From contig JAFDFV010000101.1 in NCBI GenBank assembly GCA_019309665.1, positions 1-7,370 on the forward strand: a stretch of 7,370 nt of DNA, in the 5' to 3' direction. Origin of the DNA: Deltaproteobacteria bacterium (GTDB lineage Bacteria > Desulfobacterota > Desulfobacteria > Desulfobacterales > ETH-SRB1). A program made the translations under genes and the position numbers. Under the pieces are notes generated by a model. The model did not search any database, was not told where the DNA came from, and saw only the letters and a program-made list of their open reading frames with translations. Below are positions 1 through 5,101 of the stretch, in pieces (positions within the stretch are counted from its first letter, which is position 1; the number at the start of each line of letters is the position of its first letter).

Positions 1-4
1 AAAC

Positions 5-30
5 GGGCAACCACAAGGGATTGCCCCTAC
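5..30. repeat. Short dispersed-type palindromic repeat
   Basis: GGGCAA at 5-10 and TTGCCC at 21-26 are perfect inverted halves around a 10-base loop, followed by CCTAC. From memory, the pattern GTAGGGGCAATCC...GGTTGCCC (read on the minus strand) is a common dispersed intergenic repeat in deltaproteobacterial and related genomes, but one copy here cannot prove that. No T-run follows, so it is not a convincing terminator. The window starts only four bases upstream, so more of the unit may be missing. Confidence 0.5.
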
Positions 31-84
31 GGGTAAAACCGAAAAATTTGAATTTTAAGAAGAATAAGATATTTTTTGAGCAAA

Positions 85-390
85 TTAATCTACCACGGAA
101 TTTGAATAGGATACAATCAAAGGATTAATTGTCATCGTGCCAGCCCAGTTGATTGCTTTATTAACAGAATCAAGTAGTTCTCCATTCCAATGTTCTTCCA
201 ATCTTCCCCATCCCATTTCCCGCTCTAATGTTATCTTCCCTTGATATGCACTTCTTTTAAAACCGGTCAGTTTTTTGGCTCGATAAAACAGTTGCTTGTC
301 CACACTGTATCGATGAACCTGAGCGCAGGTGAAACAGAAGCTATTTTCCTGGCGACTGAAAAAAATGGGTGCAGGAAAAATGTCAACCTG
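85..390 (-). pseudogene. Vestigial minus-strand coding fragment, family unknown
   Basis: A minus-strand frame ends at a TAA at 85-87. A GTG start at 301-303 gives 72 residues, but the frame stays open further upstream to about position 397, inside the left arm of the 387-544 inverted-repeat element. The upstream in-frame residues include a short Cys-containing stretch (CFTCAQVHRY). The body is basic then amphipathic (KLTGFKRSAYQGK, GWGRLEEHW, LLDSVNKAINWAGTMT) and looks like real protein sequence rather than a shadow, since no plus-strand gene overlaps it. No ribosome binding site stands at the GTG. One reading is the C-terminal remnant of a larger gene, perhaps transposase-derived, cut by insertion of the hairpin element. 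I do not recognise the family with confidence, and the frame could also be open by chance. Confidence 0.3.
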
Positions 391-544
391 TGCGGTTAGC
401 CATTAGCGCTTAGCCGTTAGCATTGAAAATGGGTGGAAATGAGAGATTTTAGAGAACTTAATCAACAGGTCAATGAGGTCAAGAGGATGTTGAACAGTTT
501 TATCCAAAAGCTAACCGCTAATTGCTAAAAGCTAACCGCACAGG
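387..544. repeat. Inverted-repeat element with TTAGC-rich arms
   Basis: The outer 14 bases are a perfect inverted repeat: CCTGTGCGGTTAGC at 387-400 against GCTAACCGCACAGG at 531-544. Pairing continues imperfectly inward through short TTAGC/GCTAA units spaced about 7-10 bases apart (left arm to about 425, right arm from about 507). The 158-base element encloses a tiny ORF at 439-528 that looks like a collapsed four-helix-bundle gene. As RNA it would form a long imperfect stem with an 80-90 base loop. It resembles the complementary-ended layout of 23S rRNA intervening sequences and of MITE-like elements. No target-site duplication is obvious. Confidence 0.75.
439..528 (+). pseudogene. Internally deleted four-helix-bundle (S23/IVP-type) gene remnant
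   Basis: An ATG at 439, preceded by GGGTGG, opens a 29-codon frame ending in TAA at 526-528. The first seven residues (MRDFREL) match the usual start of four-helix-bundle proteins of the 23S rRNA intervening-sequence protein family (typically MRDFRELKVW). The next stretch (NQQVNEVKRMLNSFIQKL) matches the usual C-terminal end of the same family. The roughly 85 residues that should lie between them are absent, which points to an in-frame internal deletion. The last residues (TANC) are translated from the right arm of the enclosing inverted repeat. The full family length is about 115-125 residues. The assignment rests on remembered family motifs, not on a search. It is very unlikely to be a functional bundle. 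Confidence 0.6.
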
Positions 545-702
545 TCGAAAAATTTACAATCAGTTAGGTATTTCCCTTGACCCGTCTGTATGGATTTTCC
601 TTTATAAAATTTCCTTTAAAATCTGAGCCAACGCAAAAAAAGCCTTTAAAATCAGATGAATAGCCTGCCAAGCCAATTTGGCAAGTTAGTTGCTGAACTA
701 AT

Positions 703-766
703 ATTGTGAACTTATTTATATAATTGTTACATATTTTACACAATAATATTGTCTATATTCAACAAT
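703..766. promoter_or_regulatory. Cluster of ATTGT/ACAAT half-sites, possible activator-binding region
   Basis: Five copies of ATTGT or its complement ACAAT occur in 64 bases: ATTGT at 703-707, 723-727 and 748-752, and ACAAT at 740-744 and 762-766. They form inverted pairs, the tightest being ACAATAATATTGT at 740-752, a perfect palindrome around one central base. The cluster lies roughly 130-190 bases upstream of the start point predicted from the sigma-54 promoter at 869-884, a usual distance for enhancer-type activator sites. The region is very AT-rich, so part of the pattern may be chance. No regulator can be named. Confidence 0.3.
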
Positions 767-868
767 CCCCTCCGAATTTATTTTCAGCATTTCCCCTTTT
801 CCATATAACTTCTCGATATTCATATAAATATTTGAGCAAAAAATAATACAGACATTTTATATAAACAT

Positions 869-884
869 TGGCATGCTTATTGCT
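869..884 (+). promoter_or_regulatory. Candidate sigma-54 (RpoN) -24/-12 promoter
   Basis: The sequence TGGCATG-CTTA-TTGCT fits the sigma-54 consensus TGGCACG-N4-TTGCW with one mismatch. It keeps the invariant GG (870-871) and GC (882-883) separated by exactly ten bases. Transcription would start near 894-896, leaving a leader of about 170 bases before the transferase gene at 1064. Exopolysaccharide loci of the XrtA/PEP-CTERM type are often linked to an RpoN-dependent response regulator (PrsR), so an RpoN promoter suits the context. No comparable match was seen in front of the OPX or kinase genes. Confidence 0.6.
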
Positions 885-932
885 TTCTCATAGTTATATT
901 TTTAACAAAGTATCGAATAGAGCGATTTTTAA

Positions 933-1067
933 ATGGGAGAATCAAAATACAACGACTTTCGAGACTTGGAAGTTTGGGCCACCAACGTGAAGTGGAACAG
1001 CTTCTTTCCGTTCATATTAAGATATTTAACCATTCAACCAATCTATCAAACTAAGTTTGACAAATGA
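933..1067 (+). pseudogene. Truncated four-helix-bundle gene start (44-codon ORF)
   Basis: An ATG at 933 opens a 44-residue frame closed by TGA at 1065-1067. Residues 7-16 (YNDFRDLEVWA region) match the typical N-terminus of four-helix-bundle proteins of the 23S rRNA intervening-sequence type. From about residue 17 on (TNVKWNSFFPFILRYL) the similarity is lost, so this is probably a 5' fragment joined to unrelated DNA. No good ribosome binding site precedes it. Its stop overlaps the start of the next gene in the form ATGA, so if translated it could couple translation into the transferase gene, which itself lacks a clear ribosome binding site. It lies within the predicted leader of the sigma-54 promoter. 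Confidence 0.45.
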
Positions 1068-2701
1068 TTTTTATTCCAACTCTTTTAATATCCATGTTTA
1101 TCACAATCGCCCTGATCCCTATTTTTAAGGGTTTGGCGGTCAGAGCGAACGTTATGGACATTCCGAACGATAGGAAGGTTCACGCTTATCCCATGCCAAA
1201 GTGCGGTGGAATCGCTATGGCATTGGGGGTACTTGCCTCGATTTTTTTCTGGGTACCCACGACTGAATTTGTAAGTGCTGTCCTGATTGGATCTGGAATT
1301 ATAGTCCTTTTCGGGCTGATTGATGACGTTATAAACCTCGAATGGAAGATAAAATTTTCCGGTCAATGTGCTGCTGCTTTGGTTGTTATTTTGTACGGGG
1401 GGGTAAAGATCAAGTGTCTGGGTATGCTTCTTCCGGATAATGTTTTCCTGCCAGACTGGTTTGCTATACCGTTTACGCTTATTGCCATTGTGGGGGTGAC
1501 CAATGCCATCAATCTTTCCGACGGCCTTGATGGGCTGGCCGGAGGCATATCCCTTCTCAGCTTCATCTGCATCGGATGCCTGGCCTATTGCAGTGCGAAT
1601 ATCGTTATTGCTTTGTTGTCGATTGCGGTGGTTGGGGCGATTTTGGGTTTTCTCAGATTTAATACTTATCCGGCGGTCCTGTTTATGGGCGATGCAGGGA
1701 GCCAGCTTCTCGGGTTTCTGGCAGTGACCTTTTCCCTGGCTCTTACCCAGGGAAATACTTCCTTTACCCCTCTTTTACCATTAATTCTTCTGGGCTTTCC
1801 CGTGCTGGACACACTGACCGTCATGTTTGAACGTGTGGTCGGTGGGAGGTCACCTTTTGTGGCGGACAAGAATCATTTTCACCACAAACTCATACGCTTA
1901 GGCCTTTATCACACAGAGGCTGTTCTTGTTATTTACATCTTGCAGGCCTTTTTGGTTACCTTTGCTTTTGTTTTCAGGTTCCACCCGGAATGGTTTCTTT
2001 TGATTTTTTACATAATCTTTTCAACTGGTATCCTTTCCGGATTTTTTGTTGCAAAAAAGAGAGGCTGGAAGTTCAAGCGATATGATTTTGTCGATAAGAT
2101 TATCAAGGGACGGCTACGAATACTTAAAGAGAAAAACATCCTTATCAAGGTTTTTTCTAGGCTCGTCGAGGTAGGTGTCCCTTCGCTGCTGCTTTTCACC
2201 TGTTTTCTTCCTACAAACATGCCCATATATTTCTCATTTTTTTCAATGGCCCTTTTGGGTTTGCTCCTTGTAACGTTGTGCATCAAGAAGGAATGGCTGG
2301 GCACCGTGCTGAGACTGATTTTATACCCGTTGATACCCATTGTAATATACTGGGGTGAGGCGGATATGGTCGCCTGGATGAATGATAAGCTGGTAGTGCC
2401 TTATAACTTCTCTTTTGGCTTCCTGTTCCTTTTTGTTATTTTGACGCTCAAATTCACGAGAAGAAGAAACGGGTTCAAAAGTACCCCTATGGACTTTCTA
2501 ATCCTCTTTATTGCATTGGTGGTACCGAATTTTCCGGATAAACAGATTCAAAGTTACCACATGGGCCTAATGGCAGCCAAGATTATCGTCTTTTTTTTCA
2601 GTTATGAGGTTTTGATAGGAGAGCTTCGGGTGGATTTGAACAGACTTGGGTTGACTACCATACTGGCCCTGGTGGTCATAAGTGTGAAAGGGATACTTTA
2701 A
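1064..2701 (+). CDS. WecA/TagO/MraY-family polyprenyl-phosphate sugar-1-phosphate transferase with long C-terminal membrane extension
   Basis: This integral membrane enzyme would transfer a sugar-1-phosphate (classically GlcNAc-1-P from UDP-GlcNAc) to undecaprenyl phosphate, the first step of polysaccharide assembly on the cytoplasmic face. The family signatures are all present: the N-terminal DIPNDRKVH..P.PK.GG block (residues 37-50), the Mg-binding DD pair at 87-88, NAINLSDGLDGLA at 147-159, the FMGDAG block with D210, and the HFHHKL motif at 271-276. Family members are usually about 320-370 residues. This one has 545, with about 200 extra residues carrying several further hydrophobic segments of unknown role. 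The start at 1064 fits the family N-terminus, but there is no clear ribosome binding site. It overlaps a short upstream ORF (ATGA) and lies about 170 bases downstream of the expected sigma-54 start point. The donor sugar cannot be decided from sequence. Confidence 0.93.
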   Translation: MIFIPTLLISMFITIALIPIFKGLAVRANVMDIPNDRKVHAYPMPKCGGIAMALGVLASIFFWVPTTEFVSAVLIGSGIIVLFGLIDDVINLEWKIKFSGQCAAALVVILYGGVKIKCLGMLLPDNVFLPDWFAIPFTLIAIVGVTNAINLSDGLDGLAGGISLLSFICIGCLAYCSANIVIALLSIAVVGAILGFLRFNTYPAVLFMGDAGSQLLGFLAVTFSLALTQGNTSFTPLLPLILLGFPVLDTLTVMFERVVGGRSPFVADKNHFHHKLIRLGLYHTEAVLVIYILQAFLVTFAFVFRFHPEWFLLIFYIIFSTGILSGFFVAKKRGWKFKRYDFVDKIIKGRLRILKEKNILIKVFSRLVEVGVPSLLLFTCFLPTNMPIYFSFFSMALLGLLLVTLCIKKEWLGTVLRLILYPLIPIVIYWGEADMVAWMNDKLVVPYNFSFGFLFLFVILTLKFTRRRNGFKSTPMDFLILFIALVVPNFPDKQIQSYHMGLMAAKIIVFFFSYEVLIGELRVDLNRLGLTTILALVVISVKGIL

Positions 2702-2811
2702 ATACTATAGAATTTTTATTTTTGGACAGGATATACAGGATCAGGGCTACGTCATTTAAGCTGATAACCTGCTGACTTAACGAGAATTGTTTACTTATGG
2801 GATTTTCTATA

Positions 2812-2980
2812 AATTCGAAGCACGAAACACGAAATCCGAAACAAATACGAATGACTAAAATCCAAAATTCTAAACGTGCCGAACCCCGCAGATATTGGAT
2901 AACTGTCTGAAATGTTTTGGTCATTTGATATTCTGATTTTGATATTGTTTCGGATTTCGATATTCGGATTTCGCATTTAA
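2812..2980. repeat. Inverted repeat of CGAAATCCGAAA-type units
   Basis: CGAAATCCGAAACAA at 2830-2844 is exactly complementary to TTGTTTCGGATTTCG at 2945-2959. Outside and inside this core the arms pair imperfectly (ATGACTAAAA near 2850 against TTTTGGTCAT near 2914). The right arm carries a direct repeat of CGGATTTCG at 2951-2959 and 2965-2973. From memory, this CGAAATCC/CGGATTTCG pattern with TGACCAAAA is a frequent dispersed intergenic element in deltaproteobacterial assemblies. It encodes nothing convincing. Confidence 0.65.
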
Positions 2981-3064
2981 GTATCTTGGAAACACTTCTA
3001 ATTGACTAAGTTGTAATCTACTTTGACGTTTCCCTAATACAGAATTGACATGATAGTTTATATA

Positions 3065-3225
3065 ACCTAAGTTGAGCGATTAGCCTTTAGCTATTAGTTT
3101 AATGATTACAGAATGTTTTGCTATTACAAACTTTCACCCGTTGGGCGCAATTTTCTAATTAACCTAACACCTTGATTTTTCAAAGCTAAACGCTAATGAC
3201 TAACAGCTAATCGCTCAATTTAGGT
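3065..3225. repeat. Inverted-repeat element with TTAGC-rich arms, abutting the OPX ribosome binding site
   Basis: The outer 20 bases form an inverted repeat with one mismatch: ACCTAAGTTGAGCGATTAGC at 3065-3084 against its complement at 3206-3225. Pairing continues imperfectly inward through TTTAG/ATTAG and CTAAT/CTAAA units. The 161-base size and TTAGC-rich arms match the 387-544 element, but the outer arm sequence differs and no four-helix-bundle remnant was recognised inside. The right arm ends two bases before the AAGGAGGG ribosome binding site at 3228-3235, so the stem, if transcribed, would sit directly against it. Confidence 0.75.
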
Positions 3226-3238
3226 ATAAGGAGGGTTT

Positions 3239-3811
3239 ATGAAGAGGCTGCGGTTTTTTATTGGTTTGTTGTTTCTATTTGTTTTATTTGGTACGGGACT
3301 TGCGTTTCCTCAGGAAGGAGAAACTTCTGAAGATTACCTTATTTATCCCGCGGATGTATTAGAAATTTCTATTTACGGTGAGAATGAATTGACTAGAAAA
3401 TTGATTGTTCGTCCGGACGGAAAGATTTCTTTCCCGTTGATAGGTGATATAAAGGTTGCAGGACACTCACCCACTGAAGTGAAGGCAATCATTGATAAGA
3501 AAGTCAGCGTTTTTATTCCTGAGGCGAGTTCTGCCGTGATCGTAAATCAACTGGGGAGCCTGAAATATTATGTCGTGGGTCAGGTCGCCAGGCCCGGAAT
3601 GTTTAACGTTGCATCCTCACTGACTGTTTTACAGGCATTATCCCTGGCAGGTGGTCTTAAGACCTTTGCGGATGAAGACAGTATAATAATCATACGAGGT
3701 CACGAAAAGGATGCCAAAAACATTCCGTTCGATTACAGCCGGGTAAAGAAGGGGAAGCATCTGGAACAAAACATTTTGCTGGAAAGGGGCGATGTGGTTC
3801 TGGTTCCTTAA
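3239..3811 (+). CDS. Short Wza-like outer-membrane polysaccharide export (OPX) protein
   Basis: This 190-residue periplasmic protein should form part of the channel that carries polysaccharide out across the outer membrane. A signal peptide is clear (basic MKRLR, hydrophobic core, probable cleavage after GLA at residue 22), with no lipobox cysteine. The Poly_export domain runs from about 30 to 103 and shows YPADVLEISIYGE and VRPDGKISFPLIGDI. An SLBB-type domain follows from about 108, with VVGQVARPGMF and LSLAGGL, and the protein ends in RGDVVLVP. Canonical Wza is about 360-380 residues with a second SLBB-type domain and an amphipathic C-terminal helix that spans the outer membrane. Both are absent, so a separate pore is needed, and the next gene encodes a beta-barrel. 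The start is fixed by AAGGAGGG four to five bases upstream. It resembles the export protein of XrtA/PEP-CTERM loci. Confidence 0.93.
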   Translation: MKRLRFFIGLLFLFVLFGTGLAFPQEGETSEDYLIYPADVLEISIYGENELTRKLIVRPDGKISFPLIGDIKVAGHSPTEVKAIIDKKVSVFIPEASSAVIVNQLGSLKYYVVGQVARPGMFNVASSLTVLQALSLAGGLKTFADEDSIIIIRGHEKDAKNIPFDYSRVKKGKHLEQNILLERGDVVLVP

Positions 3812-3853
3812 GTGACCCCAGTCACGTTTGACAAAAAATGGAGAGTTCAGTGC

Positions 3854-5098
3854 ATGTATAATGGCTTGTTAAAAAGTTTTTTAATTACACTGGCAGCTTT
3901 TGTTGCAGTGTTTTTGCTTTTTGCACCGTCCTGGAGTGCTGATTGGGAGGTTTCGCCCTACGTTACAATAATCGAAGAGTATGATGATAATATTCTCTTT
4001 TCCTCCAAAGGGCAAAAGCTTGATGACTTTGTTACTTATGTGAGGCCCCGGGTAAAAGCCAAATGCAGCACTGATCGGTTACGTATGTCCTTGAACTCAG
4101 GCCTGGGAGTAGAAAAGTACGTTGATTACGATGAACTTGACACCATCGATCATGATCACAGAATAACTTTATCCTATGCTCTTTCACATACCTTGAGCCT
4201 GAAGACAGGGGGTTACTTCCGGGAAGACACGACAGAAACCGAAATTATCGAGAAAGACACGGTATTTGCTGAAATTATCGAGAAAGACACGACGTTGGAA
4301 ACCGAACTTATTGAGGAAGGCCTGTTGGTATACGGGGAAGACCGCCGAAAGTTTGGAGGCAACCTGGGATTTAACTATGGCTTTTCGACGCGCCTCAAGC
4401 TTTCCGCCGATTGGACCCGCAGTTACACCGAGTATCCGGATGATCCGGTTGGCCTGAATGATCGAGTAAGCGACACCTTAAAACTGGTCACCAGTTATGT
4501 TTTGAGCCCTCAGACCAGCCTGTTCCTCGACCTGATACACACAAATACAGAATATGACGACGAAGGGGACACTTCTATCGCCAACTACAATATCATACCT
4601 TCTTTTCGTCACGATTTTGGAGAGGCTTTTTATGTTTCCGGGGGAGCCGGCTATCGTTATACTGAGCATGAATCCAAAAACTCAGATGAACATACAGGTG
4701 GTTTTGTTTTTAACCTCTTATTTCACAGAGACTGGGAGAGGGCATCAATGGAACTACTGGTAAGGAGAGCCCAATACTCTGATGCTGACAGACGCAGTGT
4801 AGAGAGAGACATGCTTACTTTGAGAGGAACTTACCGATTGAGTGATAGGTTCAGGAGTAGTCTGGTTGCTACTTTTCGCAGAAATCGCGTGGATAAGGCT
4901 ACCGACAATAGTGGTTATTATAGTGATTATTATACTGTATCTCCATCTCTCAGTTATGTTTTAACCCCAACTATTACCTTGAGAGGTTCCGTGGACTACA
5001 CTAAATATGATAACAAAGAGATCAACGATGCTGACAAGGAACGTTTCAGGGCGAGGCTGTTCTTGAATTTTACATGGCCTCGGCTTTGGAGAGGATAA
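3854..5098 (+). CDS. Outer-membrane beta-barrel protein of the polysaccharide locus
   Basis: This is a 414-residue secreted beta-barrel, probably the outer-membrane partner of the OPX protein. I chose the ATG at 3854 over an in-frame GTG at 3812 because GGAGAG lies eight bases upstream and the ATG gives a normal signal peptide (MYNGLLKSF, hydrophobic core, cleavage after SWSA at residue 29). The mature start (VSPYVTIIEEYDDNILFSS, then DDFVTYVRPRVKAK) is typical of BBP2-like barrel proteins beside exopolysaccharide genes. The rest alternates polar and hydrophobic/aromatic residues in many short strands with loops rich in Asp, Glu, Thr and Asn. A 10-residue acidic unit (EIIEKDT...) is tandemly repeated near residues 130-146. 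The gene lies 42 bases after the OPX stop and three bases before the Wzz start. A pore role is inferred from context. The strand number cannot be counted reliably by eye. Confidence 0.85.
   Translation: MYNGLLKSFLITLAAFVAVFLLFAPSWSADWEVSPYVTIIEEYDDNILFSSKGQKLDDFVTYVRPRVKAKCSTDRLRMSLNSGLGVEKYVDYDELDTIDHDHRITLSYALSHTLSLKTGGYFREDTTETEIIEKDTVFAEIIEKDTTLETELIEEGLLVYGEDRRKFGGNLGFNYGFSTRLKLSADWTRSYTEYPDDPVGLNDRVSDTLKLVTSYVLSPQTSLFLDLIHTNTEYDDEGDTSIANYNIIPSFRHDFGEAFYVSGGAGYRYTEHESKNSDEHTGGFVFNLLFHRDWERASMELLVRRAQYSDADRRSVERDMLTLRGTYRLSDRFRSSLVATFRRNRVDKATDNSGYYSDYYTVSPSLSYVLTPTITLRGSVDYTKYDNKEINDADKERFRARLFLNFTWPRLWRG
4241..4291 (+). repeat. In-frame 30-base tandem repeat in the beta-barrel gene
   Basis: A 21-base sequence beginning GAAATTATCGAGAAAG occurs identically at 4241-4261 and 4271-4291, a period of 30 bases or 10 codons. 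It encodes two copies of EIIEKDT, followed by a diverged third unit (ETELIEEG). The repeat stays in frame and lies in a strongly acidic stretch, probably a loop between strands. Confidence 0.85.
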
Positions 5099-5101
5099 GA
5101 A

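Larger units (their letters stand above)
2702..3238. other. 537-base non-coding spacer built mostly of repeats
   Basis: I see no gene here on either strand. The spacer begins with an AT-rich stretch without a convincing terminator. A degenerate ACAGGAT motif follows (GGACAGGATATACAGGAT, about 2724-2741), which resembles a common dispersed intergenic repeat. Next come an inverted repeat of CGAAATCC units (about 2812-2980) and a second inverted-repeat element (3065-3225). The spacer ends with the strong ribosome binding site of the OPX gene. Short minus-strand open frames across 2676-2976 read through the repeat arms and look like artefacts. The spacer may separate the transferase from the downstream gene run, but no clear promoter is visible. 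Confidence 0.6.

Noticed and set aside
391..540. Repeated TTAGC/GCTAA units taken as a CRISPR array or iteron origin.
   Set aside because: The units are only 5-8 bases long, lack regular spacers, and are arranged as two complementary arms of one inverted repeat.
577..606. TTGACC and TTTATA with an 18-base gap as a sigma-70 promoter.
   Set aside because: The match is moderate in an AT-rich region, far from the first gene, and such matches are expected by chance. The sigma-54 site at 869-884 is much more specific.
666..683. TGCCAA/TTGGCA hairpin as a terminator.
   Set aside because: The stem is only six base pairs and no T-run follows. No gene ends just upstream on the plus strand.
1085..1869. 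Several 67-93 residue open frames on both strands inside the transferase gene, with similar ones inside the other large genes.
   Set aside because: They are shadows of well-supported coding sequences and show no recognisable motif or ribosome binding site.
2676..2976. Two overlapping minus-strand open frames (82 and 61 residues) in the spacer after the transferase gene.
   Set aside because: They read through the arms of the 2812-2980 inverted repeat, have no ribosome binding site, share low-complexity hydrophobic sequence in two different frames, and one runs into the 3' end of the transferase gene.
3045..3066. TTGACA at 3045-3050 with TATAAC at 3061-3066 as a sigma-70 promoter for the OPX gene.
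   Set aside because: The spacing is only 10 bases, and no good -10 hexamer lies 16-18 bases downstream of TTGACA.
3812..3853. GTG start immediately after the OPX stop as the start of the beta-barrel gene.
   Set aside because: It puts a polar 14-residue stretch in front of a clear signal peptide and has no ribosome binding site at proper spacing. The ATG at 3854 has GGAGAG upstream and a normal signal peptide.
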